From assembly GCA_006384855.1 (NCBI GenBank), contig VCJN01003561.1:124001-188000 (forward strand): a DNA stretch of 64,000 nt, in the 5' to 3' direction. Source of the stretch: Tetraselmis striata. Lineage: Eukaryota > Chlorophyta > Chlorodendrophyceae > Chlorodendrales > Chlorodendraceae. This document shows positions 1 to 11,823 of this stretch, one piece after another. Under the pieces are notes generated by a model. The model did not search any database. It saw nothing but the letters and a program-made list of their open reading frames with translations, and had not been told where the DNA came from. The position numbers and the translations under genes were made by a program. Numbering within the stretch: the first letter of the stretch is position 1; the number at the start of each line of letters is the position of its first letter.

Positions 1-2
1 GC

Positions 3-449
3 AAAAAGCTGATGGACAAGCAGCTTGGCCCATTTTCTATTGTAGAGAAAATTGGCGGTCATAGTTATCGACTGAAATTACCTGCTGGTGTTAAGTTGCA
101 CCCAGTATTTCATGTTAATAACTTGAGACCCTGTCCCACTGCGCCGTTGCGCCCGCATGTACCTCTTGTTGTTGGTACCGGTGACGACTCTGATGATGAG
201 TATGAGATTGACAAGATTACCAGCGTTAAGATCGGTTCCATGCCCGGTTTACGTGGTACTCAGTTGCAATTTCTTGTTCACTTTGCGGATGAGTCTATTG
301 CCCCTGTTTGGCATCGTTTGTTTGATGTTAAAAGGACAATAGCATTGCAGGATTTTATGGCTACTCCCAAATGGTTGGACTTTGTAAAGTCACCTGAATT
401 TGTGGAGCATATGCATAAATACCCGGCACGTGTGCCGACTGCAAATTAA
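3..449 (+). CDS. Ty3/gypsy Pol polyprotein C-terminus (partial)
   Basis: This is the last part of a Ty3/gypsy retrotransposon polyprotein, cut by the window start. It carries the integrase C-terminal region, with the family-typical string LHPVFHVNNLRP, followed by a chromodomain-like tail (LQFLVHFADESIAPVWH, then PKWLDFV) that in chromoviruses helps choose the integration site. The frame is open to the TAA at 447-449 and continues upstream of the first ATG at 12, so the true start lies outside the window. A polypurine tract and an LTR follow, as expected for the 3' end of the element. Whether the whole element is intact cannot be seen here. Confidence 0.85.
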   Translation, partial: KKLMDKQLGPFSIVEKIGGHSYRLKLPAGVKLHPVFHVNNLRPCPTAPLRPHVPLVVGTGDDSDDEYEIDKITSVKIGSMPGLRGTQLQFLVHFADESIAPVWHRLFDVKRTIALQDFMATPKWLDFVKSPEFVEHMHKYPARVPTAN

Positions 450-482
450 ACTGCCTGTGGAATGCTATTTCACACTGTTGTC

Positions 483-1075
483 AAGGGGGGAGAGATGTAG
501 TGTGACAATAATGGCATACTCTGTACGGGTACTGTATGATCGTAGCATCATTCATGTACGAGTACGTGCTGTATCGTATGTGTGCGCGCGTGTGTCACGC
601 GCCACAATACGAGTACTGGTGGATGATGAATCATGAGACGAGTCCTACTGGTACCGGTACACTGTTCAGTAGTAGTTACGGGATAATACGCATGTGCGTA
701 CCCGTAGCGGGCATATATGTATAATGCACCTGCCTCTGTAACATCAGTTGTATATATACTTGTGTATAAACTGATGTGTCAACTACATGTGCGGAGGTCT
801 CTAAGCGACGACCTCATGTTCGACACTTCAAGGCACGACTCTCCACGGTGACGCGCTTAGCAGTGCGCGTGCCGCTTGGTGGTGGCTAGCTGTGAGCTAG
901 CCATACGCATAAATAGCGGCGGGTGGTGACAACGTTGTAACCATTGTTTCTTTCTCTCTCTGCTGCCTTCTGTGTGTTTACGACAGCCTTGGCTGCTTGA
1001 CCTGCGTGAGGCACCCTAGACTGTCGCACCCGACGCAGCCATCCTGGGTAGCGTTGCTCCCGCATGTTGGTTCGT
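483..1075 (+). repeat. Polypurine tract and 3' LTR of the Ty3/gypsy element
   Basis: A purine run (483-495) directly precedes TGTAGTGTGAC at 496, the usual PPT-to-LTR junction. The LTR holds a 9-bp perfect inverted repeat (741-749 with 767-775) and a TATA-like ATAAATA near 909. The right boundary is uncertain: the 5' LTR is not in the window, and a LINE begins at about the same place. The start is supported by a diverged second copy of the same junction near 62543-62573. Confidence 0.6.
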
Positions 1076-1445
1076 CGTGTGCTTAAAAACACCATGGGGC
1101 TTGTCTGCCCCCACCTTCATGTGTCGCGGCGCACCCACCATGGGCTCGCACCGCGACAGTGACACCCACCCTCCCCTCACTTCGTTCAAATTCGCGGGTC
1201 GGCCTCTGGCCCCTCCAAAAAGGCTTGTAATAATGCCAAAGCACTTTTTCGGCAATGTTCCTGCGCCCCCACCCTTCCTTGAAACACTACTGTTGCCAGT
1301 CCTGTCCCAGGGGCGGGAAAAAAAAACGGCCGTCGTAGACGAGACACTACTGCAGTGGTACTTGCGGGAACACCGCTCGTATTGGGATCGCCACGCCGCC
1401 CGCCCTCCCCCTCCTCCCCACCCCTTGCCCTTTCCCGTCACTCCC

Positions 1446-2350
1446 ATGCTCGCCCACCTGTGCGTTGTGACGCTTATTAATGTGAATGGGTTGTCTTCTA
1501 AGGGGGAGGATGTTGGCGTACTGCTGATCGAGCGATTTGTAGATGTTCGATCTGCTCGTTCAAGAGACCACGGTTAGGGCGACCGATATGCGAGTGCGTT
1601 TTAATGGGTACTCTGACTACTAGTCGTTTGGTAACCGCGTTGCATCGGAACGTGGGTGTTGTGTGTTATAGTCCGGTCGCCGTACCGGGCGCGGGCAGTC
1701 GACGCGCCCCACATGTGTCCGGGTGGCAGGAGGTTGCAGTGACTCCGCGGCCACTATGTTTATCTCGGCCTATTTGCCCACCGGCTCATAGGGAAACCGT
1801 ATCGGTACCGCCTGCGCGAAGAGTTGGCGCGGCTTCGTACGAGTTATCCGAGGGATATGATCGTGGGGGGGGGGGGGGGGGGGGGGGGGATTGGAGCATG
1901 GGTTAAAGGGAGTTGACGGCTCGACTTAGGCGTTGGCGGTGCCTTCCCGGCGGTAAGCCCATGTGGCCGCGGGATGCATCGGCGCGAAAACGCGGTACTT
2001 GTCGGAGGGGCAGCTGCCGCGTTCTCGACCACTTCATCGCATGGCCTCCCACCATAGGCCCTTCCCCCCCTCTCTCGCCCTCGGCATGGGTGGACCACTC
2101 TTGGGACACCTCCGATCACTTCTTTGTCATGTCTTCTTTCCATGTGGGCGCCATCCGTGAGGATACCTGTCCACCTCCCATGCATGAACGCATGTCGGCA
2201 AGATCCATTCCCAAAGCGGCCCACGGTGACTCACCCTCTGAATGGCCGAAGCTGTTCCATGATTTTGTCACCGCTAATCCGTTCGCGGTGCTCACGCCTC
2301 TAGCAGACCCACCTGTAGACGGCGGGCCCTCGGGAGGGAAGGGTCCCTAG
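1446..2350 (+). pseudogene. LINE endonuclease domain, frameshifted
   Basis: The first segment reads VVTLINVNGLSSKG, the usual start of the APE-like endonuclease fold. After a frame change comes LLVQETTVR, matching the LQE(T) metal-binding motif. Later come VGVVCYSPV, a GDW motif in the position of the usual GDFN, and TSDHFFV, matching the closing SDH motif. The order is that of endonucleases in L1/RTE-like elements, which nick the target to prime reverse transcription. At least two frameshifts are present. A run of 25 G (1865-1889) lies inside the codons just before the GDW motif. The ATG at 1446 is only the M closest to the domain; the frame is open upstream to 1077. Confidence 0.75.
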
Positions 2351-2856
2351 ACACCGGCGCCGACCACTTTGTCTAGGCAATATGGTCGGCGGCGCGTGGG
2401 GTAGGGGATGTTACCAAGCCCAAAGCAAGCGTCGTGGCCTAGGGCCGCCGCTGAAACGGTCTATCCTAGGTGCGATTAATCGTCGGCGGCGCATGGCCTC
2501 TATGGCATGCCGGGGGGCCAGGGGCCCTCGGGATGCCGCTCTAGCGTCGGCACATTATGTTGCTGCACGGCATAGGGTCCGGACACTAGTACGTAATAAC
2601 CGCCGCCGCCAGAGGGAGCGGGCCGTGCAAAAAGCGGTTCAGGATTTAAAAACGGTGGTGGGAGACGGGAGATCTGGAAGTGGGCGCGCTCTCTCCGTAA
2701 GGGGCAGAGGGTTCATTCGAGGGCGCGAACGACCAGCCAGTACGCGATCCGGTATCGGGGGTACTTCATATATACCGAGCCGGGCGAAATCAATGCGTGC
2801 TGGGCGCGGCCCTAAGCTATCGGGAGCCGCCGCGTGACCCCCACCCCCTAGCACAA

Positions 2857-4840
2857 CGGGTTGCGATATACCGTGCGGCGTGGGAACACCGCCACGGTAC
2901 ATTGCCACCCATTGCCCCTGCACTCAACGGGATTAATGGGCATATAACATGGGAGGAACTAGGCAAGGCTCTTAGGCGTTAAAAAAATAACAGGGCCCAG
3001 GGGCAGGATGGGATTAGTGCGGAGGCTTTAAAATTGGCGATATATGCCCCGAATAGCCATTTTAGCAAGGCATTGCTGGCCTTAATTGACGGGATATCGA
3101 CTAAGAACTATATCCCCCAGCAATGGCGTAGCTCGGCCTTAGTATCGGTGCCCCAAAAAGGCGACTCAACCGTTATGGAGGTATTTCGATTATGGGTGCC
3201 GCTATGAAACTCCTCATGACCGTCATTACCCAACGCTTGCAAGACGTCTGCCAAGCTAAGGAGATAATCCGCCGTTGACAAGCGGCTTTTATGCGGAATG
3301 AGGAGGGCCCCATGCAGGTCGCCAGTTTGCTCGATATCGCGGCTCGTCGCCAAGCGGCAGGTCTACCCACGTACGCGGGTTTTACTGACTTTAGGAAGGC
3401 ATATGACACCGTACCTCATCAGCTTTTATTCCAAAAACCTGAAGCCATAGGAGTCACGGGTTATATGCTTACCTTCATTAAAACCTTATACAGGAATACT
3501 ATGGTAAGGGTCAAGACATGGGTGGCCCCGGGAACACTATCAAACCCCATACCCATAGAGCGTGGCCTCCGACAGGGATGCCCCGCTTCCCCCATCCTAT
3601 TTAACATATGTATTGACGATATATTCGATGGGGTATAACATCTAGGGTGTGATGTACCAGCAGGGTGCACCGACACATGAGCGGCAAGGCGACCACTAAG
3701 GGTGCCATGTCAGTTATACACGGACGACGCTGTTGGTATCACATGCTCGTTCGATAACCTGCATGCCATGTTCGCCCACTTCTCGCAGTGGGCGGAGGAC
3801 CATTTTATGGGGTTTGGGGTACTTAAGTGTGGGGTGATGGCATTAGGCCGATATTCCGACGAGACCGCGTTACGCGAACAAGCTGCCGGATGGCAGTTTG
3901 GGAGGGAACGAGCACCGGTTGTAAATGAATATAGGTATTTAGGTACGGTCTTTAAGTCGGATTTAGGTAATATGCAACACATAGTAGACGGCCGGGTTAA
4001 GAAGGGTAAACGCGCCATTGAGGCGCTCGATTCGGTATTCGTCGGTGGACGGGACATAATTCCTATTAATGTGCGTGGGTCTGTCTTCAAAACCTGTGTA
4101 CCGCCGGTTTTAACTTATGGGTGTGAAGTATGGGGCATGGATAGAACTAGCGGCGCAATTAAAGTACAAACCGTACTCAATCAGTGCGTCCGGTGCTTCA
4201 TTGGGGTGGGTAAAAACTCCCCTGGGGTGGCCACTGCACCGATGATTCGGGAATTGGATATTGCGCCCATAGAGGCTACGGCCGCTGCGGCACGGGCTCG
4301 GGCGTTCCTTAAAGCATCCAAATTGAATACATGTATAAACCATTTCGTAGATAAGCCAAGTCGGGCGCGCCCTAACACGTGGACGTCGGGGACTGTGCGG
4401 TGGTTAGATCGACTAGCTAGGGCGAACGTAGGGCTAGCTGAGGGGGCGCACCTTCCACTTGAGTCGAAGTCACTAGTCGCGCGCGATGCCGCTCAACTAG
4501 TAAAGGCATCGGTGTGGGCGCATTACGAATCGTTGGCATCGTTAACACGCACTAAAACCCGGGGTATGTATGTGCAAGCGTCTTATGCGTCAAACCCGTT
4601 GCCACATTACGGTGTGGGTGTCCCCGCGGGGGTTGTGGCCGGGATGCACATTATGACACAATTACGCACCCGAGTATGTCCTGCTCGCCGATTGGCCCGG
4701 ATTTATGCCATGCCAGAGCGGTTCCTTGAACATTGCCGTGCATGTGGCGGTGGTGAATGAATCTGAGACTATCGAACGTATGTTGGTGGAGTGCCCGCGG
4801 TGGGGGTATCACCGTCATAATTTTGGGTTGTTAGTTCAGG
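2857..4840 (+). pseudogene. LINE reverse transcriptase with C-terminal zinc-binding segment, disrupted
   Basis: RT landmarks occur in order but in changing frames: AQGQDGISAEALK (about 2995), QQWRSSALVSVPQKGD (about 3120), IIRR-stop-QAAF (about 3270), FTDFRKAYD (motif A, about 3385), GLRQGCPASPILFN (motif B, about 3562) and YTDD (motif C, 3717-3728). The thumb/connector continues uninterrupted to 4760. HCRACGGGE then starts the Cys/His tail, and a frame change near 4757 leads to SETIERMLVECPRW. The domain would copy element RNA at the nicked target. In-frame stops near 2981, 3278 and 3636, plus frameshifts near 3180 and 4757, make it a pseudogene. Confidence 0.85.
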
Positions 4841-5175
4841 GATATTATTAGTAGTCAGGTTATTGCGTCGACACCTGGGGACTTAACTACCTTTATTTTG
4901 GGTGGGGTCCCCCCCTCCCTTCACGGCGCCTTGGATTTTACTGGGAATGGGAAATTTTTCCAGCTATGGCGCCGGGCCCTCCCTCACATTGCCTTCTTTG
5001 TTGCACATGTATCGCACTCTCGAAATGCTCTTCTCCGCGGGTTGGGGCTTGCCCCAACTCGCATGACTCGAATGGGCCGACGCTCAAACGGGTAGGGCGG
5101 ACCTTTCGTGGTCAGTGCCGGATATTTTCATGGTAGTTTTAGACGGTGATCCAACAGTGTTGGAAATTGCGTAAC

Positions 5176-5823
5176 TGGCCTTTAATTAGTCTTGCAGAAT
5201 GCTCCGGCAGTTTGCCTGATGAGTATAGTGGAGCGTCGCCGACCCAGGGCTTCCGGTAACTGGATTTCTGCCTACACGGCCGTGGTAGAGATGCTGCAAG
5301 GGTTTCACTGCCAGTCATGTCCCGGGGGCGGGGGAAAACGACTGCAAGGGTTTCACTACGGGTACCTGGTGTGTGAATTACAAAAAGGGCAGTTCCCCAG
5401 AATTAGGAGATCAACACAGCAAGCCGCCTAAAAGCGGCCCTAAAACCTGGTAATGTTGCCAGTTATATTCCGGGGGGCGGGGGAAAAACCCCGCGCGAGT
5501 GCCGCTGCTGTTACTAGCAGTCCCTGCGCTGATCCTGCTGCCGTGCGGCATGCGCCGCGACCGCGTGACAGATGGCAAGGAGTGGTCGCCTGACAGTCGC
5601 CAGAATGAGCGCATGTTCACTTGTCCCGCCGGTTGCTCTCCCAACGCGCTCTGACTAGCCCGACAGTAGCGGTCCGTAGTTTGATATACATAACAAGGAG
5701 CCATCGGTTGCCGCAGTCGTGTTTCGTACGGGGCGGGTCGATAGATATCCTCGCGCACCTCCACGCGGACCACTAGCAGCCAAACGCCGGTACGGGGAAG
5801 GTCGTTCGGCACGTTAGTCTGAA
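5176..5823. other. Intergenic segment with short repeats upstream of the EF-hand gene
   Basis: No supported gene. The 16-mer CTGCAAGGGTTTCACT occurs at 5294-5309 and again at 5341-5356. A GCCAGT...CGGGGGCGGGGGAAAA motif occurs near 5310 and 5460, and a related version lies near 1296 in the LINE 5' region. The right part presumably contains the promoter of the gene starting at 5824, but no clear core element was recognised. Confidence 0.4.
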
Positions 5824-8800
5824 ATGACGGCGTCGAAGGATGCCGAGCAGGTGGCGGACGAGGCAGCGGTGCGCAAATGGGTGAGAGAGCACCTGAAGAG
5901 CCCTGGGTGAGTGTGGACCCAATTCTGGTTGCGGGCATCGCGGTGGAGGATTCGCACCCGCGAACTCAGAGCCGCTGCCACATCGTTCATCGTGCCAGGC
6001 TGGCAAGTCCAGCTTTCAGCGTGCATGTGCAACACGTCGCATGGGGGGGGGGGGGGGGGGGGGGGGGGGGAGGGGGGGGGGGTGTTGCGCGTTAATGTTT
6101 CGTACACAACATTCCTTTGGTTGCTTAGCTGTTAACATCAGCGCCGTCGCGCCGTTGCAAGCCTCTTGACACAGTAGGTTTATGTGCTCATGAGCGGAAC
6201 ATCGTCCTTTCTGTCACGTGGGATATATGTAGGGAGCAGCCAAGCACGCATGCCGAGTGGACAACCTGTCCATCTGGTTGGCATCGATGCTGCACATAAA
6301 GTTCATTCAGCCTTGCTCTGCTGCCCAGCACATGTTCTCTCATGGCTACAATGGGATGTGGCATGGTTCGTCGTCGAATCCCAGCAACACCTCAAGCGTA
6401 CCGGTAATGCCCCACTCAGGTATGACTATCCAGCCGGGAACATGCTGTGTCGCTACTTCGAGGCGTGCGAGAAGCATCAGGTGGTCGCTAACACGTTTGT
6501 GACGTCAGAGGTGCGCTGCGAAATTGTTGTTCGTCGCGCATCAGCCCGCCCTTGGCGTAGCAAAGAGGGGTGGGGGTCCCACCTGGGCCATTTACTCGTT
6601 GCTTTCCTGCTGCGTGCAGCTGCTGCTGCGGGTGCGCAATCAGTGGCCGCTGCCGTACTACAAGATAGTCGGCCTCGACATCGACCAGAAGATCGACTTG
6701 ATGTTCCAACACCTGGACGCGGACGGTTCGGGTGGATTGGTGCGTCCGGGCCAGGCAGTGAGGCCATTCGCGCGGCGCTGGTGCAAGACAGCACCCTCAA
6801 TACGCCGGCAATTGAATGGGTGTCCGTGGCGCGCATTCACTGTTCTTGCAGACGTCGGAGGAGCTCATGGCAAATTGCGAGTTTGTGGACCCAAGGGTCC
6901 AGGTGGACGAGGCCAAGCAGATCATGGACTTCATGGACACGAACAACGACAACATTGTACGTGCTGCCAACTGCCGTCCTGTGGCGTGCGGCAGATTATC
7001 TTGAGGGTGCCGTCCTGACCGCGGTGTTGGTGCCCCAGGTGTCGCGCGAGGAGTTCGGTACAGCCATGAAGTTTATGTTTGAGGGGCTGTCAGAGGAGGA
7101 GGTAGATCAGAACGTGCTGGAGGTTCTGTCCTTCAGGCACTCGCTCGAGCACATTGACAAGCTTGGCAAGTTCCGCAGCGTGTTTGCTCACCTGGACAAG
7201 GACAATTCGGTGCGCCCAAGAAGTCATGCATCGGATGTGCAGTTCAGCTCAACCTTTGCATGTATTCACTGAACCGCGTGCCTGTCCGTTTCCTTGTGCT
7301 GCACTGGATGCAGGGCTATCTGGATATCAATGAGATCCGCATGGTCTCCTTGGCAATGTCATCCGGGTACGTGTTTCTCTATTCTCAGCATCCACCATGC
7401 GTTTCGCCCTGTCTTCGATGCCTTGAGGCTTCCATAGCCCACTCACCCGTTCCCTCATTTCTGTTTCGCGCTTGCCGGGATGCGCCATTGAGCGCTGCAA
7501 AGTAGTGTGGTCCTGTGGCCGAGAGGGAGCACCACAACATCAAAAAGGGAAGGCACCAAAACACGAGTCCCCTGAGTCCTCACTGCTTGCTTTGCAGGGG
7601 TGACTGGCAAACTGCACGGAAGCAGATGGACTGGCTGGATTCCGACAATGACGGAAAGGTGCGCAGGCGCAGCGTACCTGCTGCTGCACGTGCGCCCGCT
7701 GAGCCTTTGTCGCCTCGCGCTGTGGGGCTCGTGATGCGGTCACTAAACAATGGCGCTTCTTTTCAGATCTCAATTGAGGAATTCCTCAAAGGGATGGAGC
7801 AAATCACGGAGGGAATGTCCGTCTCTGACCTGGTGACTCGAGTGGAGTCCCTCATGAATCGGTGAGGCTATTGAGGGACTCCGAGTGCGGGAGCTGGCCA
7901 ACAGAGTTATGCGTCCACACCGCGTTATCATTCCTAAGCGCCGTCCCGTCTTGCCTGGCCTGCGTGCAGGAAGGGCTACGCGTACAACTTCTCGCTCGCG
8001 TACATCGGCGACAAGGGCGTGCTGCCGCTGCTGGAGGCATTGGAGCTGGACGACGACTTCACAGGGATTGACCTCAGCAACTGTGGCATCCGGAACCGCG
8101 GCTGCAAGGCCATCGCCGACTTTGCGGCCACTCACCCGCAGGCAAGGCCCCCTCGCTGGCTGCTGTGTGTGCCATGCATGTAATCACATTTGGCCATATT
8201 GTTTTTTGTCCCCCCCGGCCTGTCATGCTCACATACAAATGCACGCACATCTTCCCCTTGCTGTTATAAGATCACGGTCAAATGCCCAGGCATGTGGCGC
8301 ATTCTTATATCTGAGCAGCACCCACCTGCTCCTCTGCTGCCAGGTGACAACGATCAAATTAGCAAACAACCCCATCTCTACCAGTGGTGCGGTTGCCCTG
8401 GAGGACATGCTTCGCCGCAGCACCAGCGTGGTGTCCCTCAACCTGGAGCGCACCTACATCACTCAGCCCTACTCGTGGACGCACCAGGAGCCCGGGCCCC
8501 CGTTGGTGCCAGACACGGCGGAGATGGAGCGGCTGCTGGCCGCGAATCGCGCGGCGTTGCCGCCGGACCCCATTGACGTGCGCACCCTGATGCTGGAGAA
8601 GGCGGAGGAGATGAAGACGCTGTTTTACAGCCTGGTGGGCGAGGACGGGCGCCTAGATCAAGCGGGCCTGGAGGCAGGGCTGCAGAACTGGGAGGAGCTG
8701 GATGTGTTCCATGCGATGCCGGAGCAGCTGATAAAGATTGTCAACCCTGCGCGCATGTACAGTCTCGCAGGGCAGTCCTCCCTCACCTACGACGAGTTCT

Positions 8801-9311
8801 TCCTCGCCCTGCAGGTCCGCCCCTGCGCTCCATCCTGCATGACATACCACACCCATTCCTGCACAGTCATTCACAAGTTCGGGGGGCTGCTGATGTAGCC
8901 ATGGCCCAGTGCCATCGCCTTCAGTAGCACAAATGCCCGTAACCGGCTGGGAAAGATAGCTACAGAGGTGGCAGTGGCTGACGTTGCTGAGCAATGGCTG
9001 CGCGCTTCTTTTGCCGTGCGCAGAGAGAGAACACCGTGGCCAAGGTGATCTGGGTGCTCAAAAACAAGCGGCAGGAGCTCAAGGTGCTTTTTTACTCTTT
9101 GGCTGGCAAAGTCGGCAAGCTCAGCATCGCAAAAATGATGGCCGGCCTGCGCGATGAGCTCAAGCAGCAGGACTGGAACATCTCGATCGAGGAGGCCGCG
9201 CAGGTCATCACGCGCGACCTCTTCTCGCGGAGCGATCGTGTCACGAACGACCAGACACCGCTCACTTGGCCCGAGTTCATCAACCCAATTCTTACACTGG
9301 ATGTGAAATAA
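5824..9311 (+). CDS. EF-hand and leucine-rich-repeat protein (530 aa, 10 exons)
   Basis: Joined exons: 5824-5880, 6620-6739, 6852-6956, 7039-7209, 7314-7366, 7598-7658, 7767-7861, 7970-8141, 8344-8814 and 9024-9311. All junction phases agree and give 530 residues. Four canonical calcium-binding EF loops lie near residues 52-63 (DADGSGG), 88-99 (DTNNDN), 147-158 (DKDNSG) and 183-194 (DSDNDG). Leucine-rich repeats follow (about 222-330; FTGIDLSNCGI, VTTIKLANNPI). The C-terminus has two related modules containing LFYSLVGE and LFYSLAGK. The domains suggest a calcium sensor with a protein-binding platform; a flagellar or cytosolic role is possible but not shown. Exon 1 is least certain: an alternative donor at 5907 fits exon 2 in phase less well. 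The intron after 8141 is GC-AG. The first intron holds a 28-G run. Confidence 0.8.
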
Positions 9312-10719
9312 TCAAGCACGTGCTGAACTGCACAGCACACAAAATCGGTCCACATGCGAACGCGAATCGAATTAAAAAAATTCATCACCCTGCGAACTGA
9401 GAACGCCGCCAGCAGGGTAGCTTGTCAAGTGAGTGCTGACACCACTTCTGCGAGGCACGGGTTATGGCTGCGATTTTTTGTTACTACACTATATGTGAGA
9501 GATAGCTTTAACTAACTGTGTGCACCACCAAATGCGAGCCTCCAATGGCACCGCTCGGTATTGTTTCGGATTGTTTGTCATATGCCTTGTGGCTACGTCT
9601 GTGATGGTTGCTCGTAGCATGCCCACTTGGTGGCCGGTAGCTACCTTACTCTTACCTTTCCGGCATCCGCCATACCTGATCTCCGATAGAGAGCGCGGGA
9701 CGGGGGGGAGGGGGGGGGGGGATTACTATAATGTCCATTGTGATGAATAAACAAAGTAATACAAAGGAATGGATGGTGTAGGTAGTAGCAATTATAGTAG
9801 TAATAATGCGTAAAACACGCTCATCCCACGTAAGTCCGGGGTTTGGGGGTTCAATGATGTTGCCCATATGTGGTTGCAACAAGCGCCCGCGCAGGCATAT
9901 TGCTTAGGGTACAATAGTGCTGCCTGGGAGAATTGCTGTGATAGCGCTGTAAACCCGCGATACAATTCCCACGTGGTAGCCATTGCCATCGCACTTTCAT
10001 TAAAGCAAAAGCAGTGCGCGTGGCGCTAGCGCTTCGGATCAAAATCACATGCTGCTCCATGTACACTAACATGCAGTGGCTCGCGCTTGCATGGCCTTAG
10101 CGCCCCCAACAATGTCCTAGCCCCTTAGCGAACATCATTCCCCAACCACCCATGACCATCCCACCATACCATGTTCTATGCATGCGTGGCGGCACATGTA
10201 GGGCACCAGCTGGCTTGACCAACCCCAGTGTCATGGGGGTAGTAGTTTACTTGAAATGCCAAATGTGGTGCCTGGACCACTCGTGGTGCAGCACAGCACA
10301 GTTGTTAGGGTCATAGGGCTTGACTATGTATCCATGTATCGATGAAGGCTGATCACACACACGATTTCGCAGCAATATTCCAGGGTTTCAGGTCATCATA
10401 AGCCCTATGTATATCAAGGTGCCCATCTCCCCCGTTGTGAAATCAGATATAGGGGGCTGAGTCGGATTGCGGCATACACAAGAAAGGCATATGTACATAT
10501 CACTATATATACAACCCGCAACCATGGTTGTCCAACGCCACCTCAGCCGTGCGATTCGCTTGCGTTACTTCGTGGCCCTCGATCTCAGCTTCCAACGTAC
10601 TGGTGCCGCGGCCTCGCGACTTGATACCCTGCGCATGTACAACGCGTGCGGGCCGGGCTCCTTATCGCTTTCCCAGTAGGATCACGAGTCAGCCCGCAAG
10701 ATTCCCCATGCCGCTTATT
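9312..10719. other. Gene-poor intergenic stretch
   Basis: Nothing coding is supported here. It holds a G-rich tract near 9703-9720 and AT-rich stretches. Short open frames do not resemble proteins. The region separates the EF-hand gene from a LINE fragment. Confidence 0.4.
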
Positions 10720-11656
10720 CGGCCGCCGCTGTGCGGGTATTGGGCCTTTGCCCGCGCGGAGGTTCCGCGCTTGTCACTTGCCCTGGCCCCACGTGTGGTA
10801 TTGATCCCTTATGGCTTCGCTCTACGGATGGCTCGAACCGGAGCGCTACAGATTTCATCGTGGATCATCTACCCATATGCCCCGTAGCGGACTACAAGCA
10901 CCGCATGCATACCGCTTTGAAGAATATGTGGGCAGCTGTGGCAATTGATGCGGGGGCGGTGCTTGACCGGGACCGCTCGGGAGCTGGCGACTTGACCCTT
11001 GAGACGAGTGGGGTGCGCCCAGCGGACCGCTCGCTGCCGTCGGACTTGACGCTGGCGGGGTGGGGGGGCGGCGTGCGATTACATGATCGACTTCGCGAGC
11101 GTGTCCTCCACGACCCCCACTTGGAGCAACGACCCCCGCTGGTGCACCCCGGGAAAGGCGGAGCAGGGTAAGCTGGCAGCGGACCGGGCGTCTTCCGCCC
11201 CAGTGCAGGGTGCTCACCGGTACTACCTCTTTGTGGTTGAGGACCGCGGCCGTCTCGGGAAGTCCGCTTTGACGGTGGTCTACATCTTTGCGGTGCTGTT
11301 GGCGGTCTTTCCTGGCGGTCCTTCCTCCCCGATTTCATGCTTCTTTCGTGGTCAATCCGTCCAGGCACTTCGGAACTTTGTCGCTAGCCAACGTGCTGAG
11401 TTCCGCCGTCACATGTCGCGCACACGGCGGGGGCTGTTGCAACGGGTCTCGGCTTGCGTGCATGGTACCCTGGGCGGCATTCTCTCTGCCGGTGTGCAGA
11501 TGGCCAAGTCTGATGCGTGGGCTCGTGCCCATTCTGCGTCTTCTCATGTTACTGCTTCCACCTCGCAGTCGCTGTACTAGAGGACCTTTCTGATTGTCTT
11601 TTTTTGGTGATTTCCTGATATCGCCTTCTGCTGCTAGCTCATGTAAATATTAGTAT
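10720..11656 (+). mobile_element. LINE family B: C-terminal coding part and 3' end
   Basis: The upstream frame has IVDHLPICPVADYKHRMHTAL and RPADRSLP, resembling the Cys/His and RPAD segments that end algal LINE polyproteins. A frame change then leads into the reading frame at 11083-11580 (YYLFVVEDRGRLGKSAL, later HMSRTRRGLLQRV), ending at TAG 11578-11580. The 3' untranslated end closes with GCTAGCTCATGTAA near 11648. Two other copies of this 3' end lie at 38395-38690 (minus) and 38037-38086 (plus), which shows that it is a repeat family. The 5' boundary and target-site duplication were not found. Confidence 0.65.
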
Positions 11657-11775
11657 CTATACATACATACATTTACATGTCAATATGCACATGTATATGT
11701 ACTATTACAGATACCACAATATATGGGTCGCGGTCGCGCGCCTGCGTCGTCGCCGCCAGGTCAATCAGGTCAAAT

Positions 11776-11777
<2 letters not shown>

Positions 11778-11822
<45 letters not shown>
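11778..11822. repeat. 45-nt uninterrupted G run
   Basis: The longest homopolymer in the window, lying between LINE family B and the TRM82/WDR4 gene. It can form G-quadruplex DNA on the plus strand. Its exact length may be affected by sequencing error. Confidence 0.9.

Positions 11823-11823
<1 letters not shown>

Larger units (their letters stand above)
1077..5175 (+). mobile_element. LINE-type non-LTR retrotransposon, decayed
   Basis: An almost full-length LINE in sense orientation, with an AP-like endonuclease (about 1446-2250), a basic linker (about 2382-2837), a reverse transcriptase (about 2857-4700) and a C-terminal Cys/His segment (about 4730-4830). Several frameshifts and stops break the reading frame, so it is not autonomous now. 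The boundaries are approximate and I could not identify a target-site duplication. Its 5' end abuts the gypsy LTR, so one element may have inserted beside or into the other. Confidence 0.8.

Noticed and set aside
6184-7272. Long 362-codon open frame
   Set aside because: It runs through introns of the EF-hand gene; only the spliced frames carry the EF-hand and LRR motifs.
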